64,000 nt of DNA from assembly GCA_037447455.1 (NCBI GenBank), contig JBBIGQ010000001.1:186001-250000 (forward strand), read 5' to 3'. Of the stretch, positions 7,863 through 17,094 are shown piece after piece. Made by a program: the position numbers and the translations under genes. How positions within the stretch are numbered: the stretch's first letter is position 1; every line of letters starts with the position of its first letter. Source of the DNA: BPGX01 sp037447455 (GTDB lineage: Bacteria; Bacteroidota; Bacteroidia; B-17B0; Aurantibacillaceae). A model generated the notes under the pieces. It had not been told where the DNA came from. It made no database searches and was given only the letters and a program-made list of their open reading frames with translations.

Positions 7863-9638
7863 TTACATTCTTTGCGGCACAGAAATTCCCAACATCCGCA
7901 TCATTTGTTGAATTTGCAAAGCCGTTATGTAGGATAAATGCAAACGAAAACTTTTGACATTACCATCTTCTTCTTTTAAGATCGGACATTCTTGATAAAA
8001 ACGGTTGTATTTTTTGGCTAACTCATACACTTCATTGGCTACTATTGCAGGATTGTATTGATCTGCCGCATCTTTGTATACATCAGGAATGTACAGCAAA
8101 TGTTTGATAAGTTCGCGCTCATTTTCATTAAGGTTTACATTTATGTCAAATGCATATTCGTTTTGCCCTGCTTTACGAAGCAAAGATTGTATGCGGGCGT
8201 GCACATATTGAATGAAGGGCGCTGTGTGTCCTTCAAAATCAATGCTTTCCTGTGGATTAAAAAGTATTTTTTTCTTTGGATCTACTTTCAGTATAAAATA
8301 TTTCAATGCCCCCATTCCAATGATTTCATACAAATGTTGTTTTTCATCTTCGCTGAGGTCTTGCACTTTACCCAGTTCTTGTGTGATTTGGCGGGCTGTT
8401 TCGAACATTTCATCCATCAAATCGTCGGCATCTACAACCGTCCCTTCACGGCTTTTCATTTTTCCTGATGGCAGTTCAACCATTCCGTAAGATAAATGAT
8501 AACACTCTTTGGCTTGTGGATATCCCAGTTTTTCAAGTATTTTGAAAAGCACTTTGAAATGATAATCCTGTTCGCTGCCAACCACATAAATGAGTTGATG
8601 GAGATGTGGAAATTCCTGAAAACGCTGAACAGCCGTACCAATGTCTTGCGTAATGTATACCGAAGTGCCGTCTGAACGCAACAAAACTTTTTCATCTAAT
8701 CCTTCGGAAGTCAAGTCAATACGAATGCTGCCATCATCAGATTTGTAAAAGATGCCTTTTTCAAGTCTTTGTTGAATGATATTTTTACCTAAAAGATATG
8801 TTTGACTTTCGTAATAATATCTATCAAAGTCCACACCCATTCTTTTGTAAGTTACTTCAAATCCTTGATACACCCAATTGTTCATCATTTTCCAGAGTTC
8901 AATCACTTCTGGCTTTCCGTTTTCCCATTCACGTAACATTTGTTGGGCTTCCAGAATAAGCGGGGCCTTTTTTTCTGCTTCTTCCTTTGACATTCCCTGT
9001 TGAGTCAGTTCTTCTACTTGTTTTTTATATTCTTTATCAAATAAAACATAATACTTCCCTATGAGATGATCGCCTTTAATGCCGCTGTTTTCAGGTGTTT
9101 CACCGTTCCCCCATTTTTTCCACGCAATCATACTTTTGCAAATGTGAATACCTCTGTCGTTAATTAGATTAACCTTTATGACTTTATGGCCTTGTGATTT
9201 CAGAATTTCAGCCATTGACCAACCTAAAAGATTGTTCCGAATATGGCCTAAATGCAGGGGTTTGTTGGTATTAGGCGAAGAATACTCTATTAAAATTTCT
9301 TTACCAGAAGAGTGAGGTGGTAAGAAGCCCCAATTTTCATTGATGTTGAGATATTGAAAGAGCAAATATTTATTAGTTACCACAAGGTTTAAAAATCCTT
9401 TGATGAGTTCAAATGCAGAAAACGTATCTGGATAATTTTTTATGAGAAAATCACCTAATTTTTGACCGAGTTCATCGGGTTTTTGTTGAAGTTGTTTCGC
9501 AAATTGAAAAAGCGTGATGGTATAATCGCCTTTAAATTCTTTGCGTGTAAATTGCAAGGGAATAGGATGTGGAGAAGTTTGATAAATTGATTGAAAAGCA
9601 TTTTGAATACAGGGAATAAGATAGGAATGTGCTAACAT
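7863..9638 (-). CDS. argS: Arginyl-tRNA synthetase
   Basis: ArgS charges tRNA-Arg with arginine in the cytoplasm. At 591 residues the length is normal for this class I enzyme. It has the N-terminal Add1 domain, then the HIGH-type signature SSPNTNKPLHLGHIRNNLLG, a DGTSVYITQDIGTA core, the KMSKS counterpart GKMKSREGTVV and a helical anticodon-binding domain ending LQIQQMMRMLGISVPQRM. That last stretch is the canonical ArgS C-terminus. A -7 box (TACATTTG) lies 13 bases before the ATG. Several long ORFs on the other strand here are shadows. Confidence 0.97.
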   Translation of the reverse strand: MLAHSYLIPCIQNAFQSIYQTSPHPIPLQFTRKEFKGDYTITLFQFAKQLQQKPDELGQKLGDFLIKNYPDTFSAFELIKGFLNLVVTNKYLLFQYLNINENWGFLPPHSSGKEILIEYSSPNTNKPLHLGHIRNNLLGWSMAEILKSQGHKVIKVNLINDRGIHICKSMIAWKKWGNGETPENSGIKGDHLIGKYYVLFDKEYKKQVEELTQQGMSKEEAEKKAPLILEAQQMLREWENGKPEVIELWKMMNNWVYQGFEVTYKRMGVDFDRYYYESQTYLLGKNIIQQRLEKGIFYKSDDGSIRIDLTSEGLDEKVLLRSDGTSVYITQDIGTAVQRFQEFPHLHQLIYVVGSEQDYHFKVLFKILEKLGYPQAKECYHLSYGMVELPSGKMKSREGTVVDADDLMDEMFETARQITQELGKVQDLSEDEKQHLYEIIGMGALKYFILKVDPKKKILFNPQESIDFEGHTAPFIQYVHARIQSLLRKAGQNEYAFDINVNLNENERELIKHLLYIPDVYKDAADQYNPAIVANEVYELAKKYNRFYQECPILKEEDGNVKSFRLHLSYITALQIQQMMRMLGISVPQRM

Positions 9639-9651
9639 TATTTTTTGAAGG

Positions 9652-9659
9652 CAAATGTA
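9652..9659 (-). promoter_or_regulatory. -7 box TACATTTG of argS
   Basis: Read on the minus strand, the TAnnTTTG match ends 13 bases before the argS ATG at 9638, giving a very short leader. Confidence 0.55.
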
Positions 9660-9689
9660 GTGATTTTGAAAGAAGATTAATGTAGGATA

Positions 9690-10085
9690 TTATCTGTTTA
9701 TTGGACTTAATAATGATGAGGTGCTTTGAAAAATTTTTGATAAAACTAGTTGGTCTCTATCTCTTGAAATATAAATCAATCCAATAAAAAGAATATATTC
9801 TTCTGGAATAGTAATTTCGTGTTGTAATAACCTGAAGCTCTCTTTGATTTTTCGTTTGATGCGATTTCTGTGTGAGGATTTTCGGATGAGCTTTTTGGGC
9901 ACAATTATCATTATTTTAAATCTATCCAACTTTTCATTTTCCGGAAATTCACTTTTGGGCTTCCAATAGTAGACACACTTTAAAGGATGCTCTATAAGAG
10001 TTTTCCCTTTTTCAAAAAGTTCTGCAATTTCTTTTTTACTGCGTAAAATCTGATGTTTTCGTAATGTCAAACGTTTTTGGGTCAC
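9690..10085 (-). CDS. rnpA: Ribonuclease P protein component
   Basis: RnpA is the protein cofactor that helps RNase P RNA cut 5' leaders from pre-tRNA. The 131-residue product has the N-terminal RLTLRKHQILRSKKEIAELF, a central strand ending KIMIIVPKKLIRKSSHRNRI and the RNR motif helix (HRNRIKRKIKESFRLL). The start is GTG at 10085, because an in-frame stop lies two codons upstream and the nearby ATG is in another frame. It begins 12 bases after gyrB, so the two form an operon. The usual rpmH neighbour is absent here. Confidence 0.93.
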   Translation of the reverse strand: MTQKRLTLRKHQILRSKKEIAELFEKGKTLIEHPLKCVYYWKPKSEFPENEKLDRFKIMIIVPKKLIRKSSHRNRIKRKIKESFRLLQHEITIPEEYILFIGLIYISRDRDQLVLSKIFQSTSSLLSPINR

Positions 10086-10097
10086 ACATGTTTAAGA

Positions 10098-12050
10098 TTA
10101 AGCGTCAATTTTGGCGTAACGGGCGTTTTGTTCAATAAATTCACGTCTTGGGGCTACTTCATCGCCCATCAGCATTGAGAAGGTGCGATCAGCTTCTGCT
10201 GCATTATCAATAGTAACTTGTTTTAGGGTTCTGGTCGCTGGATTCATTGTAGTTTCCCATAATTGTTCATCGTTCATTTCACCAAGTCCTTTGTATCGCT
10301 GTACATTTACGCTATCGGGTTTATCACCGCCCAATCTTTTAATAGATTCGTCTCTTTGTTCATCGTTCCAACAATATACCTGCTCTTTCCCTTTTTTCAC
10401 CAAATACAACGGTGGTGAGGCAATGTATACGTGTCCTTTTTCAATCAACTCCCGCATGTGGCGGAAAAAGAAAGTAAGTATAAGTGTCGTAATATGCGAA
10501 CCATCTACATCGGCATCGGTCATGATAATGATTTTGTGGTACCGCAGTTTTTCCATATTCAGGGCTTTGTCGTCATCTTTGATGCCTCTGAATACACCCA
10601 ATGCCGTATAGATGTTTTTAATTTCTTCGTTGTCGTAAATTTTAGATTCTAGTGCTTTTTCTACGTTGAGGATTTTTCCACGCAAAGGAAGAATGGCTTG
10701 GAACTCCCGATTTCTGCCTTGTTTGGCGGTGCCACCTGCTGAGTCGCCCTCTACAAGGAATAGTTCACATTCGGTCGGATTGGTGCTGGAACAATCGGCT
10801 AATTTTCCAGGCAGACCGCCACCACTCATAACAGATTTTCTCTGTACCATTTCACGAGCTTTGCGGGCCGCTATTCTGGCAGTAGCGGCTAATACGACCT
10901 TATCTACAATGGTTTTGGCTTGTTTGGGGTGTTCTTCCAAATAGTGATCTAATGCTTCGCTAACAGCCATATCTACCGCACCCATTACTTCGTTATTGCC
11001 CAATTTAGTTTTGGTTTGTCCTTCAAATTGGGGCTCTGCCACTTTCACGGAAATGACGGCTGACAGCCCTTCTCTGAAGTCGTCGCCAGTAATTTCTACT
11101 TTTGCTTTGGCCAAGAGTCCATTTTTTTCCGCATAACTTTTCAAAGTTCTGGTTAATCCTCTTCGGAATCCTGCCAGATGTGTACCACCTTCAATAGTAT
11201 TAATGTTATTGACATAACTTTGAATAGTTTCTACATAAGTATTGTTGTATGTCATGGCTACTTCTACAGGAATCCCTTGTTTTTCGGTATTCAGATAAAT
11301 CACATCGTTTAATAGTTTTTCTTTTCCGGCATCTAAATATTCTACAAATTCTTTTAATCCACCTTCTGAATAAAAGGTTTCCGAATAATAATTACTATTT
11401 TCATCGGTGCGTCTTTCGTCAATAAGAGTAATACGTATACCTTTGTTTAAAAAAGCGAGTTCACGCATTCTATTGGCGAGAGTCGTGTAATTATATTCTG
11501 TTACTGTGAAAATTTCAGCATCGGGTTTGAAAGTAATAATGGTTCCTCTGTAAGTAGTTTCACCCTCTACTTTTACATCATACAAGGGTTGTCCTTTTGA
11601 GTATTCCTGAACAAAGATTTTTCCGTCACGGTGCACTTCAGCTTTTAAGTGAATAGATAAAGCATTTACACACGACACCCCTACACCGTGTAATCCGCCG
11701 GATACCTTATAAGTATCTTTATCAAATTTCCCGCCGGCATGTAAAACAGTCATGACGACCTGCAGAGCCGAAACACCTTGCTTAGGATGAATATCGGTAG
11801 GTATTCCACGTCCATCGTCTTTTACAGTAATAGAATTATCTTTGTGAATAGTAACTTCAATATTTTTGCAATATCCTGCCAGTGCTTCGTCTATTGAGTT
11901 ATCTACTACTTCATATACGAGATGATGTAATCCTTTTACACTAACATCGCCAATATACATGGCGGGTCTTTTGCGAACTGCTTCCAATCCTTCTAATATC
12001 TGAATGTTATCAGCGCTGTAATTTTTTATTTCTTTTTCCGTATTTTCCAT
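10098..12050 (-). CDS. gyrB: DNA gyrase subunit B
   Basis: GyrB is the ATPase and TOPRIM subunit of DNA gyrase. At 650 residues it has the ordinary compact bacterial form. Visible motifs are GHKL ATPase elements VVDNSIDEALAGYC, DGRGIPTDIHPKQGVSALQ and GGKFDKDTYKVSGGLHGVGV, the transducer, then TOPRIM motifs EGDSAGGTAKQGR and DADVDGSHITTL, and QRYKGLGEM near the end. A -7-like TATCTTTA is present about 27 bases upstream on the minus strand. It is followed closely by rnpA. Confidence 0.98.
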   Translation of the reverse strand: MENTEKEIKNYSADNIQILEGLEAVRKRPAMYIGDVSVKGLHHLVYEVVDNSIDEALAGYCKNIEVTIHKDNSITVKDDGRGIPTDIHPKQGVSALQVVMTVLHAGGKFDKDTYKVSGGLHGVGVSCVNALSIHLKAEVHRDGKIFVQEYSKGQPLYDVKVEGETTYRGTIITFKPDAEIFTVTEYNYTTLANRMRELAFLNKGIRITLIDERRTDENSNYYSETFYSEGGLKEFVEYLDAGKEKLLNDVIYLNTEKQGIPVEVAMTYNNTYVETIQSYVNNINTIEGGTHLAGFRRGLTRTLKSYAEKNGLLAKAKVEITGDDFREGLSAVISVKVAEPQFEGQTKTKLGNNEVMGAVDMAVSEALDHYLEEHPKQAKTIVDKVVLAATARIAARKAREMVQRKSVMSGGGLPGKLADCSSTNPTECELFLVEGDSAGGTAKQGRNREFQAILPLRGKILNVEKALESKIYDNEEIKNIYTALGVFRGIKDDDKALNMEKLRYHKIIIMTDADVDGSHITTLILTFFFRHMRELIEKGHVYIASPPLYLVKKGKEQVYCWNDEQRDESIKRLGGDKPDSVNVQRYKGLGEMNDEQLWETTMNPATRTLKQVTIDNAAEADRTFSMLMGDEVAPRREFIEQNARYAKIDA

Positions 12051-12332
12051 TTTATCTGTAATTTAATATTAAGCCCATAAAGATAGTGAAAAAAAGGCAG
12101 ATAAATAAATAGAATTGAAACAAATAATACTTGTGTCTTAAGTTTCTACCAAAACCGTTGAAAAAACATGCTATACCATCTGCATTTAATACACCAGCAG
12201 TAAAAATACTTATCATTGATGTTATGAACCACTTCTAACGATGTAAACAAAGTGTTATCATGCGAACGATAAAAACTTAAACTTTCAACTTATTTTAGAA
12301 GTATAAAAGAGAACTCACTTGTCAGTTACTGC
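12051..12332. other. Intergenic region between gyrB and the LTXXQ-like gene
   Basis: AT-rich spacer carrying the gyrB leader. No RNA gene, repeat or ORF of interest was recognised. Confidence 0.5.
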
Positions 12333-12776
12333 TCAATTTTCATCCTTGTCAGGAATAGCATCTTCAATATTTTTTTCTGGTTTGGTGTGTGTGGCTTGTC
12401 GGTGTTGTTTAAGTTTTTCAATTTGTTCAGGGGTTAAAATAGTTTTTACCTGTTGTCTGTAATTTTTCTGTGCCTGATGAATTTCCATTTTGGCTTGTTC
12501 TTTTTTGTCGGGTTGGCCTTTGTATTTTTCAATGATAGCATCCACTGATTTTGCACGATTCAATGCCAGCTCATATACTTTGGTTTTCTGGTCAGAAGTT
12601 AAGCCAACAATTTTGTCCAACTCATCAACCGATTTTTTTGCACGTTGTTCTGCGGGTGGAATTTTCCGTTTTTCCAGTTTGGCAGATGGTTGTGGTTTTT
12701 CTGCTACATTCGGTGTGGTTTGTGCTTGTGAAAGGGCGATGCATCCGCTCGCAATAAAAAGAAATAAGGTTTTCAT
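12333..12776 (-). CDS. Periplasmic Spy/LTXXQ-like helical protein
   Basis: A 147-residue protein with a signal peptide ending SQAQ. The mature part is a charged all-helical sequence with SVDELDKIVGLTSDQKTKVY and later VKTILTPEQIEKLKQHR. The two LTxxQ/LTPEQ-type signatures are spaced as in the Spy/CpxP superfamily and DUF4890-like proteins of Bacteroidota. Such proteins are periplasmic chaperones or metal-stress sensors in other bacteria. The tail is acidic (NIEDAIPDKDEN). The gene stands alone. The function is inferred from family likeness only. Confidence 0.75.
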   Translation of the reverse strand: MKTLFLFIASGCIALSQAQTTPNVAEKPQPSAKLEKRKIPPAEQRAKKSVDELDKIVGLTSDQKTKVYELALNRAKSVDAIIEKYKGQPDKKEQAKMEIHQAQKNYRQQVKTILTPEQIEKLKQHRQATHTKPEKNIEDAIPDKDEN

Positions 12777-12843
12777 AAGAGTTAATTTTAAGTTTAGATA
12801 CAGAAATAATGAAAAAGTTTAATACAGATTAAATTTTTCCTTT

Positions 12844-12851
12844 TAATTTTG
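12844..12851 (+). promoter_or_regulatory. -7 box TAATTTTG before the surface protein gene
   Basis: TAnnTTTG match ending 14 bases before the ATG at 12866. It supports that ATG over an in-frame TTG at 12860. Confidence 0.5.
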
Positions 12852-12865
12852 CAAAAAAATTGTCT

Positions 12866-14419
12866 ATGAAAAAATCTTTGTATAGTTTAGTACTGCTGCT
12901 TGCTTCTGAGTTCTATGCTCAAAATGTAGGGATTAATGCAACAGGGGCGCTTCCGAATGCATCCGCTGGTTTAGATGTTGATTTTAATAATAAAGGGGTA
13001 CTCATTCCAAGATTAAGTTTAACAGCAGTGAATAATCCGGCACCGGTTACAAGTCCTGCGGTATCGTTATTAGTGTATAATACCAATGCGTCTATTACGG
13101 GCGGCTGTGGAGCAGGATATTATTATTGGAATGGGACTCAATGGATATGTTTGCTTTCTTCTACCGGAACATCGGGTGGAAGTTCATTAGCATGGCTGAC
13201 TACTGGTAATACTGGTACCAGTCCAAGCATCAATTTTTTGGGGACTACGGATAATAACGATCTGGTGATTAAAACCAATAATTCTGAAATTGCAAGATTT
13301 ACGGCCGGCTGGCGTGTGGGTATTGGAACTGCTACACCGAACGGAAAACTGGATGTACGTACTTCCACCGTCAATAACGGCATTTATATTGAAAGCACAA
13401 CCAGTGCCGGAAATGGGCTCTGGGCTTATGTAAACGCTACCGGTGCCACGTATGGAGTATGGGGCAGAGTGAACTCAGCATCTACCGGCTCTAAAGGAGT
13501 ATATGGTGAAAATCAGTCCACCTCAGGGGTTAACTTTGGCGTAGATGGAAGAGTGAATTCCAATGACGGGTACGCCGTGAGAGGGTATAATTCTTCTACA
13601 AGCGCTCCCACCTTATCTAATTCGCCGGGAACGGCTGTTTATGGTCAAAACGATGCCCCGCAATCGATTACAATATGGGGTGTATCCAACAACAATAGTG
13701 CGACTATTCAAAGTTATGCAATATGGGCAGAAACAAGAGGAGCAAAAAGCATTGGAGTAGTTGGAGTAGGTAATGGTACTTCTGCAATGAATATTCCATC
13801 TAACGGGGCAGGTGGTTATTTTTCAGGTACTGAAATTGGTACATTTAGTTACGCAAATATGACAAGCGGCGATAGAAGGGCGTATTATGCAATGTGGAGA
13901 GATAATATCGGAAACATTCGCACGGCAATGGTGGGTGGCTTTGTAGGTGGCACAGAATATAAAGTAATGGGAAATGGTGCTGTATCAACTATTGTAAAAG
14001 ACAACCATAATCAAACAAGAATCATGTTTGCGCCAGAAGCACCACAGGTTTTATTGCAGGATATGGGGAGAGGTAAATTAGAAAATGGTAAAATATACAT
14101 TCCTTTAGATGAAGTATTTTCAAATAATATAACGATCGATGAAAAACACCCTGCCAATGTTTTTATACAACCGCTGGGAGAATGTAATGGATTATTTGTA
14201 AAAAATATTACCAATAAAGGTTTTGAAGTAGTAGAACTTATGAATGGAAAAAGCAATGCAGAGTTTTCGTGGTTTATAGTCGCAATTAGAAAAGATGATG
14301 TAGATGAAAAAGGTCATGTGCTTTCAAAATATCAGGATTTGAGATTCCCTTTTGCTCCGAATCCATTAAAAGGAACAGATGTACAACATCAGTTACCGGA
14401 AACAAAAGAGAAAAAATAA
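12866..14419 (+). CDS. Secreted fibre-like surface protein
   Basis: A 517-residue protein with a signal peptide cut near FYAQ. The start NVGINATGALPNASAGLDVD and GVLIPRLSL is a widespread motif of Bacteroidota surface and tail-fibre-like proteins, often repeated as GIGTATPNGKLDV (present near residue 150). The middle is Gly/Ser/Thr/Asn-rich with short beta-repeat units (YGVWGRVNSAS, YGENQSTSGVNFGVDGRVNS). The last third is a more ordinary polar domain (VFIQPLGECNGLFVKNI). No T9SS sorting domain is evident. The likely role is adhesion or surface structure, by analogy only. Confidence 0.7.
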   Translation: MKKSLYSLVLLLASEFYAQNVGINATGALPNASAGLDVDFNNKGVLIPRLSLTAVNNPAPVTSPAVSLLVYNTNASITGGCGAGYYYWNGTQWICLLSSTGTSGGSSLAWLTTGNTGTSPSINFLGTTDNNDLVIKTNNSEIARFTAGWRVGIGTATPNGKLDVRTSTVNNGIYIESTTSAGNGLWAYVNATGATYGVWGRVNSASTGSKGVYGENQSTSGVNFGVDGRVNSNDGYAVRGYNSSTSAPTLSNSPGTAVYGQNDAPQSITIWGVSNNNSATIQSYAIWAETRGAKSIGVVGVGNGTSAMNIPSNGAGGYFSGTEIGTFSYANMTSGDRRAYYAMWRDNIGNIRTAMVGGFVGGTEYKVMGNGAVSTIVKDNHNQTRIMFAPEAPQVLLQDMGRGKLENGKIYIPLDEVFSNNITIDEKHPANVFIQPLGECNGLFVKNITNKGFEVVELMNGKSNAEFSWFIVAIRKDDVDEKGHVLSKYQDLRFPFAPNPLKGTDVQHQLPETKEKK

Positions 14420-14540
14420 TCTGAACTATTAGGATATTATTTTTTGACGAATACGGGGGAGGAAGTGTTTTGGTGGGGGGCGTGTATAATTTGATTCAAT
14501 TTTTTGATTAAACCAATGATAATCAGGCGTTTAAAATTTA

Positions 14541-14573
14541 TTTGGTTTATTTGAACTTTCTTGCGTATCTTTG
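14541..14573 (+). promoter_or_regulatory. Promoter TTTG-N21-TATCTTTG of the LuxR-type regulator gene
   Basis: TTTG at 14541-14544 and TATCTTTG at 14566-14573 are 21 bases apart, close to the Bacteroidota consensus spacing. The ATG is 26 bases downstream. Confidence 0.55.
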
Positions 14574-14599
14574 TTTGGAATTATTCTAAATAAGCGTTT

Positions 14600-15283
14600 A
14601 TGAAAATACTAATTGCAGATAAGCATTTTTTATCAAGAATAGGTTTGGAATATGTTGTTAACAAACATTTTAGTCCTGTAGAGTTATTATCTTCTCACAT
14701 AGAAGGATTTAAAGTTTTATCTCAACAAATCAAACATTTTTTGCCGGATATAGTTATTTTAGATTACTTTTCTATGGGTATTTCAAATCATGAACTGGAA
14801 AAACTAATACTTCGGTATCCGGATACAAGGTTTATTCTAATTACGGAATGGCTGCCAAAATCCGAACTACTCCGCTATTTCCAATTGAATATAAAATGGC
14901 ATTTATTGAAAGAATGCGATGAAACAGAAATTAAAGAATGCATTGAATATGCCACTCACAATCAATCATTCTTTTGTAATAAATTGGTACAGTTCATACA
15001 ATCACAAGATGAAGAATGTGCAGTGGAATCCCGGAGCACTATAAGCTGTGTCGGCATCACTATTACCGAACGTGAAAGAGAAATTATTCAACTAATCGCA
15101 GAAGGTAAATCCAATAAAGAAATGGCGGACATGTTAAACATCAGCATTCACACAGTTTTAACACACCGAAAAAATATCATGAAAAAAACACGTGCCAATA
15201 ATACGGCCGGTTTAGTATTATTTGCTCTGAAAAATAATATCATCACACCTGTTAATCATTTTCTCTTTGCAGAAAATGGATAA
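14600..15283 (+). CDS. LuxR/NarL-type response regulator
   Basis: A 227-residue protein with a receiver-like domain (residues 1-120; MKILIADKHFLSRIGLEYVV, then PDIVILDYFSM with the likely phospho-acceptor Asp, and a Lys in WHLLKECDE). A LuxR helix-turn-helix follows from about residue 150 (ITEREREIIQLIAEGKSNKE, ISIHTVLTHRKNIMKKT). The acidic pocket has one Asp where two are usual, so phosphorylation may be weak. No histidine kinase gene lies nearby, so it is an orphan here. Its targets are unknown; the DUF2490-like gene downstream has its own -7 box. Confidence 0.88.
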   Translation: MKILIADKHFLSRIGLEYVVNKHFSPVELLSSHIEGFKVLSQQIKHFLPDIVILDYFSMGISNHELEKLILRYPDTRFILITEWLPKSELLRYFQLNIKWHLLKECDETEIKECIEYATHNQSFFCNKLVQFIQSQDEECAVESRSTISCVGITITEREREIIQLIAEGKSNKEMADMLNISIHTVLTHRKNIMKKTRANNTAGLVLFALKNNIITPVNHFLFAENG

Positions 15284-15488
15284 ACCAAAGAAACCTTTTT
15301 TGAAAAATCCGATCTGTTTTTTCTCTGTTTGTCAATTTACTACACATCACGCACATATCAATTTTTATTTTTTGAAAAAAGACACTTGCTTTTTCCTAAA
15401 ACTCCTCTTTTGTTAAGAAAAGGTTAAATAAATTTTACTTTTTGTTTAAATATATCTAACCTATACCTAACACAAGTATAACTTGCTG

Positions 15489-15496
15489 TAATTTTG
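15489..15496 (+). promoter_or_regulatory. -7 box TAATTTTG before the DUF2490-like gene
   Basis: TAnnTTTG match ending 14 bases before the ATG at 15511. It overlaps the in-frame GTG at 15496, which it argues against as the start. Confidence 0.5.
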
Positions 15497-15510
15497 TGGC
15501 AAAAATTTTT

Positions 15511-16176
15511 ATGAGAAAACTTTTATTATCTATTGCTTCTGTTGTTGCCTTACATTCATTGGCACAAATTTATGAGGAGTCAAGATACCAGTTGATGTTG
15601 AATTACAAATTTAAAGAGCAAAACACTATTAGTTTTCAGCCAGAAATGCGAGTAGAAGATTTTACTAAAAATACTACCATTACATTATGGCGATTACTCT
15701 ACATTCGGCAGTGGAATGATAGAGTGCATTCTCACCTCGGTACAGATTGGTTTAATAACTGGCATAATTACGATGTTTCCGGACACGAATTGAGAACACA
15801 TATAGAAACAGGTATTAAAGAAAAGTTTGGGAAGTGGACATATTTTAATCGCTACAGATTAGATTATAGAAATTATTACTCACAAGAATGGAGTTATAAA
15901 AAATCGGTATTTAGATTCCGATACATGGTAAACTGGAGCACAGATTTGTTTCACAACGAAAAAGGACAAAAACTCACACTCTATCTGGCCAATGAAGTAT
16001 TCCTGAATATTGCCGGCACTCATTCGTTTAATCTCTTTGATCAAAACCGTTTGGGGGGATATATGGTATTTAAGATAAATAAAACCATGACTGTTCGCGC
16101 CACCTATTGGTGGGAATACAGAAAGAAAAATAATTACAATAATCAATTGTGGTTGCAATTAGGGTTTAATTTATAG
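15511..16176 (+). CDS. DUF2490-like outer-membrane protein
   Basis: A 221-residue protein with a signal peptide (MRKLLLSIASVVALHSLAQ). The mature part alternates Tyr/Trp and polar residues as in a small outer-membrane beta-barrel (RYQLMLNYKFKEQNTISFQP, LRTHIETGIKEKFGKWTYFN, MTVRATYWWEYRKKNN) and ends in an aromatic-rich strand LWLQLGFNL typical for insertion by BamA. The layout fits DUF2490. The function of that family is unknown. It is followed by lipB, which has its own promoter. Confidence 0.75.
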   Translation: MRKLLLSIASVVALHSLAQIYEESRYQLMLNYKFKEQNTISFQPEMRVEDFTKNTTITLWRLLYIRQWNDRVHSHLGTDWFNNWHNYDVSGHELRTHIETGIKEKFGKWTYFNRYRLDYRNYYSQEWSYKKSVFRFRYMVNWSTDLFHNEKGQKLTLYLANEVFLNIAGTHSFNLFDQNRLGGYMVFKINKTMTVRATYWWEYRKKNNYNNQLWLQLGFNL

Positions 16177-16224
16177 TTTTTTTAGAAAAAATTTCTATCT
16201 TAAAAATTTACAATTTTTCTTCTC

Positions 16225-16232
16225 TATTTTTG
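16225..16232 (+). promoter_or_regulatory. -7 box TATTTTTG of lipB
   Basis: TAnnTTTG match ending 12 bases before the ATG at 16245. An in-frame TTG at 16230 lies inside the box and is therefore not the start. Confidence 0.55.
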
Positions 16233-16244
16233 CCAGGAAAAGAA

Positions 16245-16988
16245 ATGGGAAAGCAAGTTTTTTATCAATACTTAGGAACAATGGAATATGCCCCTTGTTG
16301 GAACTTGCAGGAAAGCTTAATGCAGGAAATCATTCATATCAAATTAAAAAACAGAAGCGAAACTATTCCCCTACCCACACCTAATTATTTATTAACCGTT
16401 GAACACCCACATGTTTATACGCTTGGTAAAAGCGGAAAAGAGCAACATTTACTGGTTTCAGATGACTTCTTAAAAAAAATAAACGCCACCTTTTATAAAG
16501 TAAACAGAGGAGGCGATATTACTTACCACGGCTATGGACAACTAGTTATGTATCCTATTTTAGATTTAGAAAACTTTTTTACAGACATACATAAATATGT
16601 ACGATATTTGGAAGAAGTAATCATTCGTACATTGAAAGAATATGGTATTGAAGCCGAGCGAAGCAAAGGTGAAACCGGAGTATGGATAGACGCAAAGTAT
16701 CCTCAAAAAGCCCGTAAAATATGTGCCATTGGTGTACGAAGCAGCCGTTGGGTAACGATGCATGGATTGGCTTTTAATCTTAATACAGACCTGAATTATT
16801 TTAATTATATCGTTCCATGTGGTATTGCAAATAAAAAAGTAACTTCCTTACATATTGAATTAGGTCGATCGGTAGATGAGCATGAAGTGAGAACAAAAAT
16901 TTTAAAGCACTTTGAAACTGTATTTGAATGTACATTAATAGAAAAAAATAAAGACAACTATCCTCCTCATGTGCTAACAAAAAACTAA
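16245..16988 (+). CDS. lipB: Octanoyltransferase LipB
   Basis: LipB moves octanoyl groups from acyl carrier protein to lipoate-dependent enzymes, the first step of lipoic acid synthesis. The 247-residue protein has the family signature RGGDITYHGYGQLVMYPI, the KICAIGVRSSRWVTMHGLAF block with the active-site Lys158, and IVPCGI with the catalytic Cys192. These form the known Cys/Lys dyad. lipA is not in the window. The ATG at 16245 was chosen because the -7 box lies directly upstream. Confidence 0.95.
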   Translation: MGKQVFYQYLGTMEYAPCWNLQESLMQEIIHIKLKNRSETIPLPTPNYLLTVEHPHVYTLGKSGKEQHLLVSDDFLKKINATFYKVNRGGDITYHGYGQLVMYPILDLENFFTDIHKYVRYLEEVIIRTLKEYGIEAERSKGETGVWIDAKYPQKARKICAIGVRSSRWVTMHGLAFNLNTDLNYFNYIVPCGIANKKVTSLHIELGRSVDEHEVRTKILKHFETVFECTLIEKNKDNYPPHVLTKN

Positions 16989-17094
16989 AAGGACAAACAA
17001 ACATCTATCTACTTCTCCAAATTGATCATCTTCAAAATTGACTTACTTATTACTGTTTATTCTGAATATAATATTGCAACGTGTAAGTTAGTTT

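Noticed and set aside
8058..8490. Two ORFs opposite argS
   Set aside because: Shadow frames of a clear argS; Cys/Phe-rich text without a motif.
12051..12332. tRNA or small RNA gene upstream of gyrB
   Set aside because: No cloverleaf, T-loop motif or terminator was found.
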